Source of the DNA: an uncultured Dorea sp.
GTDB taxonomy: Bacteria; Bacillota_A; Clostridia; Lachnospirales; Lachnospiraceae
Reading direction: 5' to 3'
Length of the DNA stretch: 48,679 bases
Assembly: GCA_910578865.1 (NCBI GenBank)
Contig: CAJTRM010000022.1
Span: 1-48,679, forward strand
Shown here piece after piece: positions 31,854-41,725 of the stretch; position 1 is the stretch's first letter; each line of letters opens with the position of its first letter. The notes beneath the pieces are model-generated. The model worked only from the letters and a program-made list of their open reading frames with translations. It made no database searches and was not told the DNA's origin. The translations under genes were made by a program, and so were the position numbers.

Positions 31854-31872
31854 AATTAGCACTCAATACTTG
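31854..31872 (+). repeat. Left 19-bp direct repeat of the glucan island (putative attL)
   Basis: AATTAGCACTCAATACTTG, 18 of 19 identical to 46272-46290. It contains TTAGCACTC, the left half-site of the HrcA operator CIRCE. Integrase-arm-like repeats follow at 31991. Confidence 0.6.
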
Positions 31873-31990
31873 ATAATGGAAGTCGATTTTTGTCCTGTCT
31901 TGTGTATCCCGAAAGTGGCTATTTTACAGGCTTTCTGGGGCATCAGTCATTTTGTCTGGTATTGTAAAGCAGTATCAGATTTGTTGTAAA

Positions 31991-32037
31991 TGTCGTAAAT
32001 TTGTGGTCAAAAAATGATGAGAAATGGAGAGTGCTAA
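31991..32037 (+). repeat. Arm-like repeat at the left end of the glucan island
   Basis: GTCGTAAATTTGTGGTCAAA (from 31992) followed 18 bases later by GAGTGCTAA (32029). At the right end GTCGTAAAAATGTGGTCAAA (46069) is followed by GAGTGCGAA (46100), the same order and orientation. 31708-32097 otherwise holds no gene. Confidence 0.55.
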
Positions 32038-32097
32038 TAAAATGAGCGCAGACTGCGAAGCAGCTGCGTTCATGAGCAAGTAGCGAAAGCGGATTGC

Positions 32098-32454
32098 GAA
32101 TGTCCTATTTATATAACGTATACAAATGTAAATGGATATCTGATCCCGAAGCTCACCTATAAATCCGGTGAGCAGATGGAGCAACTTGGCAAGTATGGTT
32201 TTCTTCGCAGAGATTATCTGAAGAACCATCGAAATGCAACTTATCAGGTGATGCTTCTGCAGGACACCATTGGAGAGCATCTTCTGGAAGTAGATAAGGC
32301 AGCCAGAGAACGGGAAGAAGTGATCCTGAAGCAGTTGGAAGAAAAAGAACCACTGCCGGATAAAAAAGCAGATCAGATGGCATGGATAAGAGCTGCTAAT
32401 CAACACAAAGCGATTGCGGAAGAGATTATTTTAAAGGAACTGATCTATGTTTAA
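32098..32454 (+). pseudogene. TnpV-like fragment lacking its start
   Basis: The frame reads ITYTNVNGYLIPKLTYKSGE, then MEQLGKYGFLRRDYLKNHRN and ends EEIILKELIYV, the layout of TnpV (compare the relic at 11107: GVWGQRHLHYLK ... EIVDKEMIYQ). There is no start codon in the conserved N-terminal part; the first ATG (32176) would drop it and has no ribosome site. Probably a truncated relic of the original element. Confidence 0.55.
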
Positions 32455-32596
32455 CAAAGTTGAAGTTTGTAACTGAGGATTGAACAGGTAATTGGACAGA
32501 TTAAAAATTTATTGAAAAAAGAATAAAATGTTTAGAGAAGGCGTGAGTGATAGAGATATTACTTACGCTTTTTCTTTTGAACTGGAGGATGGGAGC

Positions 32597-32911
32597 ATGG
32601 CACAGATTTTTCGTGTAGAGAGAACTAAGAATTTTACGGTAATGAGTAATCATCATTTCAAGAATAAGAATTTGACATTGAAAGCGAAAGGTCTATTATC
32701 GCTGATGTTAAGTTTTCCAGATGACTGGAATTACAATATGCAAGGACTGGCAACATTGAGCAGAGATGGGATTGATTCTGTTCGTTCTGCAATTAAGGAA
32801 TTAGAGCATCATGGATATGTGGAACGTCATAGATTGCGTAATGAATATGGCTTTTATGGAGATACCGAATATATTATCTGGGAAGTTCCATTAGGAGAAG
32901 AAAATGATTAA
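32597..32911 (+). pseudogene. Truncated RepA_N-type replication initiator
   Basis: 104 residues from ATG 32597 (GGAGGATGGGAG upstream). IFRVERTKNFTVMSNHHFKN, then LTLKAKGLLSLMLSFPDDWNYN and LATLSRDGIDSVRSAIKELE is the winged-helix N-terminal domain of replication initiator A proteins of Firmicutes plasmids and integrative elements. Full proteins are usually 250 residues or more; this one stops at GEEND after the DNA-binding domain. It might still bind DNA but not replicate. Confidence 0.75.
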
Positions 32912-33031
32912 GTGGAGAAGAGAAGTGCCTAAGAGCGGATAGTCCAATTTGGGACAATCAGGTCATAGGAAATTTCTATCTCCGGACATCAGAAAATAGG
33001 AAAACCAGATATGGTAAATCCCTTTTTGTCA

Positions 33032-33071
33032 TGTCACGAATTTGATATTTTGAGTTCTTATTTTGTATATT
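33032..33071 (+). promoter_or_regulatory. Promoter and putative AraC operator of the GH94 operon
   Basis: TTGATA (33042), 18 bases, TATATT (33066-33071). A 21-base motif, TG-N-CACGAATTTGAYATTTTG, spans 33032-33052 and overlaps the -35 box; the same motif is at 39181-39201. The -35 is imperfect, consistent with activator dependence. Confidence 0.65.
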
Positions 33072-33176
33072 AATGTGTTCTGATTTGATATTCTTTTATC
33101 ACAGTAAAGATAGAATTGCAGATAGTAGGAATGGCTGCAATTTGTTTATAATAAGTGTGATAGGAGAATGTGAAGT

Positions 33177-35591
33177 ATGAAATATGGTTTTTTTGACGAA
33201 TCGAAAAAAGAATATGTGATCACAAGACCGGATACACCGGCACCTTGGGTGAACTATCTTGGATCTCCAGAATATGGAGCAATTATTTCTAATAATGCAG
33301 GTGGATATAGCTTTGCAAAATCAGGAGCGAACGGAAGAATTTTAAGATATATCTTCAATCAGTTTGACCAGCCGGGAAGATATATCTACTTAAGAGATCA
33401 GGAGAGTGAAGATTATTGGTCAGCTTCCTGGCAGCCGGTAGGAAAAGATCTGAATTCTTATAAGAGCGAATGTCATCATGGTACAGCATACACAAAGATG
33501 ATGGCTGATTATAGCGAGATCCATTCAGAAGTAAGATACTATGTTCCGCTGGAACAGTCTTATGAAGTGTGGAATCTTGCAGTGACAAATACCTCGGATC
33601 GCATGCGCAAGATCAATGTAACAGGCTATGCAGAATTTACAAACAACAGCAATTACGAGCAGGATCAGGTAAATCTTCAGTACTCTCAGTTCATTACAAG
33701 AACAGTGTTCCGTGGAAACCGTGTGCGGCAGATGATCCATGCCAATCTGGATCAGCTGGAAGATGGAAAAGATGTGGATGACAAGATCGTTGTTGACCGT
33801 TTCTTCGGACTTGCAGGTGCAAAGGTTGATTCCTGGTGTGGAAGCAGGGAAGGTTTCCTTGGAAGATATCATGGATACAACAATCCGGTCGGAGTGGAAG
33901 ATGGTATTTTAAATTGTGAAGGAAATTATAATGAAAATGGATGTGGAGCATTAGCTACAATCCTGACTTTATATCCGGGAGAGACAAAAGAAATAGCATT
34001 TCTTGTTGGTATGAAAGAAGATGTTGATGCAGAAACAATCGTGTCTCGTTATGAGGATTGTGAAACAATCTGCCGAAATGAACTGGAAGAATTAATCCAG
34101 TACTGGCATGGACATCTGTCCCATTTCCAGGTGAAGACACCAAGCGAAGAATTTAATATAATGATCAATACATGGAATGCATATAACTGCTTTATGACAT
34201 TTATCTGGTCACGTGCTGCATCCTTTACATATTGTGGACTGAGAAATGGATACGGTTATCGTGACACAGTACAGGATATCCAGGGTGTGATCCATCTGGC
34301 ACCGGAGATGGCAGTAGAGAAGATCCGCTTCATGCTTTCTGCACAAGTAAATAATGGTGGAGGGCTTCCACTTGTAAAATTCACACACAATCCGGGACAT
34401 GAGGATACACCGGATGATGCTTCTTATGTGCAGGAGACAGGACACCCGGCTTATCGTGCAGATGATGCGCTGTGGCTGTTCCCGACAGTATACAAATACA
34501 TTTCCGAGACGGGAAATCTGGAATTTATCGATGAAGTGATTCCGTTTGCAAATAAAGAAGAAGGTACCGTGTACGAGCATTTGAAACGTGCAGTAGATTT
34601 CTCCATGAATCATCTTGGAAAGCATGGTATGCCGGCAGGCCTTTATGCTGACTGGAATGACTGCTTAAGACTCGGAAAAGATGGAGAGTCAACCTTCGTT
34701 GCATTACAGTTCTACTATGCAATGACAATTTTGAAGGAATTTGCTGAGTATAAGAAAGACACAGAATATCTGAATTATCTGGAGGAAAGTCAGAAGAAGC
34801 TGGAAAAACTGATCCAGGATCTCTGTTGGAACGAAGACCGCTTTATCCGTGGCTTCACAGAGGATGGTGAAGTGATCGGACAGCGCACAGATCCGGAGGC
34901 AAATATGTGGCTGAACCCACAGAGCTGGTCTGTGATCAGTGGGCTTGCAAATGAAGCGCAGGCAGATCTTGCACTTCAGAATGTATATGACAAACTGAAT
35001 ACAGAATATGGTGCAATCCTGATGGATCCTCCGTATCATGCACATGCATTTGACGGTGCACTGGCTGTGATCTACAATGCCGGAACAAAGGAAAATGCAG
35101 GAATTTTCTCACAGTCTCAGGGATGGATCATTCTTGCAGAGGCGCTTCGTGGACACGGAGAGAGAGCATTTAACTATTTTATTGAAAATGCACCGGCTGC
35201 ACAGAATAATCGTGCAGAGATCAGAAGACTTGAACCATACTGCTATGGACAGTTTACAGAAGGAAAACACAGCCCGAACTTCGGCCGTTCTCATGTACAC
35301 TGGCTGACAGGAACAGCATCTACGGTTATGGTGGGATGTGTAGAAGGAATTCTCGGAATGCGGCCAGACTTCTATGGACTGAAGATTGCTCCGTCAGTAC
35401 CGAAAGAGTGGGAGGAATTTGAAATCGAAAAAGATTTCAGAGGTTCACATTTACATATCGTTGTGAAAAATCCGGGGCATGCAGAGTCAGGATGTGAAAA
35501 ACTTTTCGTAAATGGAGAACAAATGAAAGATAATTATATTCCACAGGAGAAGTTAACAAAGACAACAGAGGTAGAATTATTCCTTTCTTAA
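33177..35591 (+). CDS. GH94 cellobiose phosphorylase-type enzyme
   Basis: 804 residues, normal for cellobiose phosphorylases. The start MKYGFFDESKKEYVITRPDTP, PWVNYLGSPEYG and the (alpha/alpha)6-barrel stretch with LYADWNDCL (general acid D492) match that group. It splits a beta-glucosidic disaccharide with phosphate into glucose 1-phosphate and glucose, saving ATP. Cytoplasmic. GGAGAATGTGAAGT precedes the ATG. First gene of a two-gene GH94 operon under the putative AraC operator. Cellobiose is the best guess; other beta-glucobioses are possible. Confidence 0.85.
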   Translation: MKYGFFDESKKEYVITRPDTPAPWVNYLGSPEYGAIISNNAGGYSFAKSGANGRILRYIFNQFDQPGRYIYLRDQESEDYWSASWQPVGKDLNSYKSECHHGTAYTKMMADYSEIHSEVRYYVPLEQSYEVWNLAVTNTSDRMRKINVTGYAEFTNNSNYEQDQVNLQYSQFITRTVFRGNRVRQMIHANLDQLEDGKDVDDKIVVDRFFGLAGAKVDSWCGSREGFLGRYHGYNNPVGVEDGILNCEGNYNENGCGALATILTLYPGETKEIAFLVGMKEDVDAETIVSRYEDCETICRNELEELIQYWHGHLSHFQVKTPSEEFNIMINTWNAYNCFMTFIWSRAASFTYCGLRNGYGYRDTVQDIQGVIHLAPEMAVEKIRFMLSAQVNNGGGLPLVKFTHNPGHEDTPDDASYVQETGHPAYRADDALWLFPTVYKYISETGNLEFIDEVIPFANKEEGTVYEHLKRAVDFSMNHLGKHGMPAGLYADWNDCLRLGKDGESTFVALQFYYAMTILKEFAEYKKDTEYLNYLEESQKKLEKLIQDLCWNEDRFIRGFTEDGEVIGQRTDPEANMWLNPQSWSVISGLANEAQADLALQNVYDKLNTEYGAILMDPPYHAHAFDGALAVIYNAGTKENAGIFSQSQGWIILAEALRGHGERAFNYFIENAPAAQNNRAEIRRLEPYCYGQFTEGKHSPNFGRSHVHWLTGTASTVMVGCVEGILGMRPDFYGLKIAPSVPKEWEEFEIEKDFRGSHLHIVVKNPGHAESGCEKLFVNGEQMKDNYIPQEKLTKTTEVELFLS

Positions 35592-35612
35592 TGAAATGAC
35601 GAGGGACTGGAC

Positions 35613-38312
35613 ATGAGAAAAATCAATTTTACAGATAAAAACGGAACATTTACGATTACAAATCCGGAAAATTATAGTGGACTTTACTTACCACTGGCAG
35701 GAGAAGAAGGTCTGAAATCCAGTATTACACCAACTTTGGGGGGAGATAGTAAAACGGACCAGAATCATTTCCTTCTCGAACCTGTCAGCATTGAAAACCT
35801 TCACAATAACCGTGGCACCAGAAATTTCTGGTGTCGGGTAGAAGGAAAAGGCTACTGGTCAGCATGTGGAGTTTCAGCGGAGCAGGAATTTGATAAATAT
35901 ACAGACAGACAGGATGAAAGCACTCTGGAAGCAGGAATGATGTGGCAGAAGTTGACAAGAACTTCAAAAAAATATGATCTTCAGTCAGAAATCACATCCT
36001 TTGTTTCTATTGATGGCACAACAGAGATCCAGCTGATCAAGATTACAAATCTTTCGGAAGAAGAACAGGAAGTAACACCGATCGTTGCCATTCCGGTTTA
36101 TGGAAGAAGCGCAGATAATATCCGCGACCACAGACATGTTACATCACTTCTTCACAGAATCGACACGAAAGAATGTGGCGTAGAAGTTACACCGGTATTA
36201 TCCTTTGATGAGCGTGGACATCAGAAAAATGATACGACTTATTTTGTATATGGTTTTACAGCAGAAGGAAATGCCCCGAAGGAGTTTTATCCGACTGTTG
36301 AAAGCTTTATTGGAGAGGGAGGTTCTTTCCTGATTCCGGAAGCAGTACGTGTAGAAAAAACGGGATGTACCGCAGGCTGCCATCTGGAGGGGAAAGAGGC
36401 TGTTGGGGCATTCAGGTTTGAACGCAGAAAATTAAAAGCAAATGAATCAATAGAGTATGTTGTTCTTGCCGGAGCAACGGGAGAAAAGGCTTCCATTTCA
36501 AAAATCTGTACTTTATTTGGTACGAAGGAGCAAGCGGAAAACGAGCTTGCCAAAGTGAAAAAGTATTGGACAGAAAAAGTAAATGTAGAGTTTGAAACCG
36601 GTGATGAAGCTACAGACAATTATCTGAAGTGGATTTGCTTCCAGCCAATTTTAAGAAGAATTTATGGATGTTCCTTCCTTCCATATCACGATTATGGAAA
36701 AGGAGGAAGAGGCTGGAGAGATCTCTGGCAGGATTGCCTTGCACTTCTGATTATGAATCCCTCAAACGTCCGTCAGATGATCGTGGATAATTATGGCGGA
36801 GTAAGAATTGATGGAACAAATGCGACAATCATCGGAAATAAGCAGGGTGAGTTTATTGCAGACAGAAACAATATTACACGTGTCTGGATGGATCATGCAT
36901 TCTGGCCATTTGTAACGACTCGTCTGTATCTGGATCAGACAGGAGATATGGAGGTTCTGTTTGAAAAGGTTCCGTATTTTAAAGATTTGCAGTCTATGAG
37001 AGGTACTGCACATGATAAGTTTTGGAACAGCGAATATGGACAGAAGCAGAAAACAGAAAGAGACCACATTTATTTCGGAACAGTTTTGGAGCATATTCTT
37101 TTACAGAATCTGTGTGTGTTCTATGATGTAGGAGAGCATAATGAAATGCGTCTTCATGGTGCCGACTGGAATGATGCACTGGACATGGCATGGGAGAAGG
37201 GTGAAAGTGTTGCATTTACCTGTGCTTATGCCGGAAATTTGAGAAATATTGCAAAAACACTCCGTCAGTTGGAAGAAATCAGTGGAAGCAGCAAGATTGA
37301 AATTGCACATGAGATGGAAGATCTTCTTGCAGGAAGCGTGGAACTGTATGAAGATGCAGCACGTAAGCAGGCACTCCTTGCAGGATACGCAAAGAAATGT
37401 GAACATAATATCAGTGGAGACACAATTGTTGTAAGACTGGATCAACTTGCTGCTAATCTTGAGGGAAAAGCAGACTGGATGATGAAAAACATCCGTGCCA
37501 ACGAATGGGTGAAGGATGGAGAAGATGGCTGGTTCAATGGCTATTATGATAACCATGGCAGAAAAGTAGAAGGCGTTATGGATGAAAGCGTGAGAATGAT
37601 GCTGACCGGACAAGTATTTGCCATTATGAGTGGAACGGCAACAGAAGATCAGGTGGAATCTATCTGCAGGAGTGCAGACAAGTATCTTTATGATCAGAAA
37701 GCCGGCGGATACCGTTTGAACACAAACTTCCATGAGGAAAAATTTGATCTTGGAAGAATGTTTGGATTTGCTTATGGCGAGAAAGAGAATGGAGCAGTGT
37801 TCTCACACATGGCTGTTATGTACTCAAATGCATTGTACCAGAGAGGATTTGCAAAAGAAGGAAATAAAGTACTTCAGGCACTTTTAGATGCAGCAATGGA
37901 ATTTGATAACAGTAAGATGTATCCTGGACTTCCGGAATATTTTGATAATCAGGGAAGAGGCCTCTATGCATATCTGACAGGCGCTGCAAGCTGGTATATG
38001 CTTACCATGATCACAGAAGTGTTTGGGGTGAAAGGAGATTGCGGTGACTTGAAGATCGCACCTGCACTTATGCCGGAACAGTATAATCAGGATGGAAAAG
38101 CAGTACTTAAGATGACATTTGCCGGAAGGAACTTTGAGATTATATTCTATAATAAAGAAAAGAAAGAATTTAATCAGTTGAAGATCCGGAAAGCAACCTG
38201 CGATGGAAAAGCATTAGAAATAACAGCTGAAAGGTGTACAATACTTTCAAAGAGAGAGATTCAGATGCTTTCAGTGAAAGAGACACATAAGATTGAAATT
38301 GAATTAGTATAA
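35613..38312 (+). CDS. GH94 phosphorylase, long form (laminaribiose phosphorylase-like)
   Basis: 899 residues, about 100 longer than its neighbour and of the length seen in laminaribiose and beta-1,3-oligoglucan phosphorylases. GH94 signatures include GTRNFWCRVEGKGYWSACG, YGKGGRGWRDLWQDCLALL and the catalytic LHGADWNDALDMAW (D518). It differs clearly from the first enzyme, so the pair probably handles two linkage types (e.g. beta-1,4 and beta-1,3) from mixed-linkage glucans. 21 bases separate the two genes. Linkage is inferred from length and sequence type, not proven. Confidence 0.75.
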   Translation: MRKINFTDKNGTFTITNPENYSGLYLPLAGEEGLKSSITPTLGGDSKTDQNHFLLEPVSIENLHNNRGTRNFWCRVEGKGYWSACGVSAEQEFDKYTDRQDESTLEAGMMWQKLTRTSKKYDLQSEITSFVSIDGTTEIQLIKITNLSEEEQEVTPIVAIPVYGRSADNIRDHRHVTSLLHRIDTKECGVEVTPVLSFDERGHQKNDTTYFVYGFTAEGNAPKEFYPTVESFIGEGGSFLIPEAVRVEKTGCTAGCHLEGKEAVGAFRFERRKLKANESIEYVVLAGATGEKASISKICTLFGTKEQAENELAKVKKYWTEKVNVEFETGDEATDNYLKWICFQPILRRIYGCSFLPYHDYGKGGRGWRDLWQDCLALLIMNPSNVRQMIVDNYGGVRIDGTNATIIGNKQGEFIADRNNITRVWMDHAFWPFVTTRLYLDQTGDMEVLFEKVPYFKDLQSMRGTAHDKFWNSEYGQKQKTERDHIYFGTVLEHILLQNLCVFYDVGEHNEMRLHGADWNDALDMAWEKGESVAFTCAYAGNLRNIAKTLRQLEEISGSSKIEIAHEMEDLLAGSVELYEDAARKQALLAGYAKKCEHNISGDTIVVRLDQLAANLEGKADWMMKNIRANEWVKDGEDGWFNGYYDNHGRKVEGVMDESVRMMLTGQVFAIMSGTATEDQVESICRSADKYLYDQKAGGYRLNTNFHEEKFDLGRMFGFAYGEKENGAVFSHMAVMYSNALYQRGFAKEGNKVLQALLDAAMEFDNSKMYPGLPEYFDNQGRGLYAYLTGAASWYMLTMITEVFGVKGDCGDLKIAPALMPEQYNQDGKAVLKMTFAGRNFEIIFYNKEKKEFNQLKIRKATCDGKALEITAERCTILSKREIQMLSVKETHKIEIELV

Positions 38313-38337
38313 TCGACAGATTAAAAAAAGATAAAAA

Positions 38338-38371
38338 TACTGTCAGAAAGAGAATTGCTTTCTGACAGTAT
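38338..38371. terminator. Terminator between GH94 operon and araC-type gene
   Basis: ATACTGTCAGAAAG / CTTTCTGACAGTAT with T's after it; usable from both sides. Confidence 0.85.
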
Positions 38372-38416
38372 TTTTTGTGGGAAAATCTGAGAATTCTTCT
38401 GAGAAGAAATCTGATG

Positions 38417-39157
38417 TTACCACATGCTTTTATAGTATTTGTCCCGGTACTTCTTTGGGGTGAGCCCGGTAAAGCTCTCGAATGTCTGGATGAAGTGACT
38501 CTGTGAAGAAAAAGCAAGATAATTTGCGATATCTACAATTGATTTATCTGAGTATCGCAGCAGATGAGTTGCTTTTTCTATCTTCTGCTCACGGATATAA
38601 TCGCTGACAGAGACTCCCAGATTCTGCTTGAAAATGCGTGAAAGATAATTCGTGGAAAGTTCGGTGTGGTCAGCAAGAACCTGAATCGTGATTCTTTCTT
38701 TGATGTGACTGTAAATATAATCAACACATTGCATAACGGGTTTTGATAAAATGGAACTCTTTTTCTGAAGAATCATCTTACCTGTAAAATCCTTTGCCAT
38801 CTCATGGTGAAGATCTGCAACCTGACGGATCGTTGTGCAGGGATCCATCTTCAGAATATAGAAGTCGCTGAGCCTGTAAGCCTGCTCTGGTTCGAGCCCA
38901 CCGTCGATACAATAACGGGTCAACATTGCAGCAGTGACAACAAAGTGGTATTTTATATTAGTAAGCGCATTACGGGACAGAACGCCCGTTCCTTCCAGGC
39001 GAATAAATTCATCTTCGGAACAGTTTTTAATGACTGCTTCCATGTTGCCGGAGCGTACAGCATTATAGAAAGAATATTCTACAGTTGGTGATCTGTGAAG
39101 CGTTTCTAATTCGCTGTTTTCGAGTTCTGCATTGTACCATTCATTAGATAAAGCCAT
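38417..39157 (-). CDS. AraC-family regulator
   Basis: 246 residues. The N-terminal ~140 (YSFYNAVRSGNMEAVIKNCS...GVLSRNALTNIKYHFVVTAA) is a ligand or effector domain common in Lachnospiraceae sugar regulators; the C-terminal ~100 is the double helix-turn-helix (IQVLADHTELSTNYLSRIFK, VDIANYLAFSSQSHFIQTFE, GLTPKKYR). AGGAGG precedes ATG 39157. Divergent from the binding-protein operon and convergent with the GH94 operon; both have the same 21-base motif at their promoters, so it is the likely activator of both. Confidence 0.92.
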   Translation of the reverse strand: MALSNEWYNAELENSELETLHRSPTVEYSFYNAVRSGNMEAVIKNCSEDEFIRLEGTGVLSRNALTNIKYHFVVTAAMLTRYCIDGGLEPEQAYRLSDFYILKMDPCTTIRQVADLHHEMAKDFTGKMILQKKSSILSKPVMQCVDYIYSHIKERITIQVLADHTELSTNYLSRIFKQNLGVSVSDYIREQKIEKATHLLRYSDKSIVDIANYLAFSSQSHFIQTFESFTGLTPKKYRDKYYKSMW

Positions 39158-39180
39158 AAAAAACCTCCTTTTTTATATTA

Positions 39181-39220
39181 TGACACGAATTTGACATTTT
39201 GTTAAGATAAATAATATAAT
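39181..39220 (+). promoter_or_regulatory. Promoter and putative AraC operator of the transporter operon
   Basis: TTGACA (39191), 18 bases, TATAAT (39215-39220). The motif CACGAATTTGACATTTTG at 39184-39201 repeats that of the GH94 promoter, at the same place relative to -35, and lies 24 bases from the regulator's own start codon, so autoregulation is possible. Confidence 0.7.
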
Positions 39221-39298
39221 CGGAGGAAAAAAGATGGTATATTTAGTTCAACAACAAGAAAAGCATAGCAGAGTGCTTAGATAAAGGAGGATTTATAA

Positions 39299-40678
39299 AT
39301 GAAAAAGAGAGTTGTTGCGATTCTTATGGCAACAGTAGTTGCTGTTGGATCACTTGCCGGATGTGGAAGCAAAGGGGGAAATGGCGGAGAGGCCAGTACA
39401 GAAGAAGGAAAGGTAATTAACATTTATTCTTGGAATGATGAGTTCCGTGAGAGACTGGAAGCTGTATATCCTGAAGTTGAGTCAACATCCAAAGATGGAA
39501 CTGTTACAACATTGAAAGATGGAACAGAGATCCACTGGATCATCAATCCAAATCAGGATGGTGTTTATCAGCAGAAACTTGATGAGGCACTTATGAAACA
39601 GGCAGATGCTAATACAGATGATAAAGTAGATATCTTCCTGTCAGAGACAGACTATGTATACAAATATACAGATGCTGAAGCAGACGCTGCAATGCCACTG
39701 AAGGATCTTGGAATTGATCCGGATAAAGATCTTGCAGATCAGTACGACTTCACACGAACAACAGCATCTGATGCAGACGGAGTTCAGAGAGGATCTACGT
39801 GGCAGTGCTGCCCGGGAACAATGGTTTACCGTCGTGATATTGCAAAAGAGGTATTCGGAACAGACGATCCGACTGCTGTAGGTGAAAAAGTAAAAGACTG
39901 GGCTACTATGAAACAGACAGCAGAAGAACTGAAGCAGAAAGGATATTATGCATTTGCTTCTTATGCTGATACATTCCGTCTCTATGGAAACAACATTTCT
40001 GATTCATGGGTAAAAGATGGAGACACAAAGGTTACAGTTGATCCAATGATCATGCAGTGGATTAATGATTCAAAAGAATGGCTGGATGCAGGTTACTTAA
40101 ACCCGACAGTAAAAGGTCAGTGGAATGATGACTGGAACAAAGCAATGGGAAGTCAGTCCAAAGTATTTGCATTCCTCTTCCCGGCATGGGGTATTGATTT
40201 CACACTGAAACCGAACTGGGATGGAGAAGACGGCGTATGGGCAGTAACAAACCCACCGCAGGAATACAACTGGGGAGGATCTTACATCCATGTTGCAACA
40301 GGTACAGATAATCCGGAACATGCAAAAGACATTATCCTTGCTATGACAGCAAAAAAAGATAATCTGTTAAAGATCTCCCAGGATTACTCAGACTTTACAA
40401 ATACAAAATCCGGTATGCAGGAAGCAGCAAACGATGATGCTACATATGGTTCAGAATTCCTTGGCGGACAGAACCCATTCCAGTACTTTGCACCAGTTGC
40501 TGAAAACATCAAGATCGCACCACTTTCCGCTTACGATCAGGGATGTGTGGAGTTGATCCAGAACTCATTCAGCGATTACTTCCAGGGCAAAGTTGACTTT
40601 GAGAAAGCAAAATCAAACTTTGAAACAGCAATTAAAGAACGTTATCCTGACATTACAGAGGTTGTTTGGCCAGAATAA
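39299..40678 (+). CDS. CUT1 ABC sugar-binding lipoprotein
   Basis: 459 residues. The signal peptide ends GSLAGCGS (lipobox Cys22), then a Gly/Glu linker. Family 1 solute-binding fold with NIYSWNDEFRERLEAVYPEV and aromatic-rich sites (TWQCCPGTMVYRRDIAKEVF, LFPAWGIDF, NWGGSYIHVATGTDNPEHAK) suited to an oligosaccharide. Acts at the outer face of the membrane and delivers sugar to the two permeases. AAAGGAGG precedes the ATG. A hairpin follows before the permease genes. Confidence 0.93.
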   Translation: MKKRVVAILMATVVAVGSLAGCGSKGGNGGEASTEEGKVINIYSWNDEFRERLEAVYPEVESTSKDGTVTTLKDGTEIHWIINPNQDGVYQQKLDEALMKQADANTDDKVDIFLSETDYVYKYTDAEADAAMPLKDLGIDPDKDLADQYDFTRTTASDADGVQRGSTWQCCPGTMVYRRDIAKEVFGTDDPTAVGEKVKDWATMKQTAEELKQKGYYAFASYADTFRLYGNNISDSWVKDGDTKVTVDPMIMQWINDSKEWLDAGYLNPTVKGQWNDDWNKAMGSQSKVFAFLFPAWGIDFTLKPNWDGEDGVWAVTNPPQEYNWGGSYIHVATGTDNPEHAKDIILAMTAKKDNLLKISQDYSDFTNTKSGMQEAANDDATYGSEFLGGQNPFQYFAPVAENIKIAPLSAYDQGCVELIQNSFSDYFQGKVDFEKAKSNFETAIKERYPDITEVVWPE

Positions 40679-40705
40679 TGTCTGGAATGAACAGCTACTA
40701 ACGCA

Positions 40706-40730
40706 GGGAGCTCTGTGACAGCAGAGCCTC
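40706..40730 (+). terminator. Intercistronic hairpin after the binding-protein gene
   Basis: GCTCTG / CAGAGC with flanking pairing, no good T run. Such hairpins often protect the binding-protein mRNA or give partial termination, making it more abundant than the permeases. Confidence 0.4.
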
Positions 40731-40768
40731 TGTTCTGTTAGAAGATATTGTGGAAAGGAAGAACCATT

Positions 40769-41725
40769 ATGAAGAAAAAGAAAAAAAGTATTGATTATGG
40801 AAAATGGGGATATATATTTATTCTTCCTTTTTTCGTAACATACATTATTTTCTCATTGATACCGTTGATCGATACAGTAAGGTATAGTTTCTTTGAATAT
40901 TACCGATCAGGAATTAAAGAGGTTGGACCGAATTTTATAGGAATGGCGAACTATGTGAGTCTTCTTCATTCAGATATGCTGAAATATGGAGCGAATACTT
41001 TAATTCTGTGGGTGATTGGATTTATACCTCAGATTGTGATCGCGCTGGTACTTGCAGCGTGGTTCACTGATGTCCGATTAAAGATTAGAGGGCAGCAGTT
41101 TTTCAAAGTTGTCATTTATCTTCCAAACCTGATTATGGCATCTGCATTTGCATTGTTATTCTTTACAATGTTCTCAACAAATGGACCGATTAACTCAATT
41201 CTGATGTCAATCGGAATCCTGAAAAAACCGATCGATTTCCTTGGAACTGTATTTGGAACAAGATCGTTGATCGGATTTATGAACTTCCTGATGTGGTTTG
41301 GAAATACAACTATTATGTTGATGGCAGCAATCATGGGAATCAGTCAGGACGTCTTCGAGGCATCTGACCTGGATGGATGTAACAGTATCCAGAGATTCTT
41401 CTATATTACACTGCCTTTGATCCGTCCAATTCTGGCATATACATTGATCACATCCATTATTGGCGGACTTCAGATGTTCGATGTTCCTCAGATCCTGACA
41501 AATGGACAGGGTAACCCGAACAGAACATCCATGACTCTGATCATGTTCCTGAACAGTCATCTGAAGAGCAAAAACTATGGAATGGCCGGTGCACTTTCTG
41601 TATATCTGTTTGTCGTAAGTGCAATCCTCTGTTTCTTTGTATATCGTATGACAAATGATAACGATCCGGATGGTTCTAAGAAAGCAGCTAAGAAAAGAGC
41701 AAAAGCAGAAAGGAGAAAGAGATAA
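40769..41725 (+). CDS. CUT1 sugar ABC permease, first subunit
   Basis: 318 residues from ATG 40769 (AAAGGAAG upstream; the ATG at 40748 lacks a site). Six membrane helices and the cytoplasmic EAA loop (EASDLDGCNSIQRFFYITLP) that contacts the ATPase. It starts with a Lys-rich segment and GYIFILPFFVTYIIFSLIPL, typical of MalF/LacF-like permeases. Stop and next start overlap (TAATG). Imports beta-glucan oligosaccharides by context. Confidence 0.93.
   Translation: MKKKKKSIDYGKWGYIFILPFFVTYIIFSLIPLIDTVRYSFFEYYRSGIKEVGPNFIGMANYVSLLHSDMLKYGANTLILWVIGFIPQIVIALVLAAWFTDVRLKIRGQQFFKVVIYLPNLIMASAFALLFFTMFSTNGPINSILMSIGILKKPIDFLGTVFGTRSLIGFMNFLMWFGNTTIMLMAAIMGISQDVFEASDLDGCNSIQRFFYITLPLIRPILAYTLITSIIGGLQMFDVPQILTNGQGNPNRTSMTLIMFLNSHLKSKNYGMAGALSVYLFVVSAILCFFVYRMTNDNDPDGSKKAAKKRAKAERRKR

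Noticed and set aside
31856..32037. A working CIRCE heat-shock operator
   Set aside because: TTAGCACTC and GAGTGCTAA are 164 bases apart instead of 9, and no groESL or dnaK gene follows. Only kept as a hint about the attachment site.
37101..37733. 210-residue minus-strand open frame in the second GH94 gene
   Set aside because: Antisense to a conserved enzyme region including the catalytic motif; no independent support.
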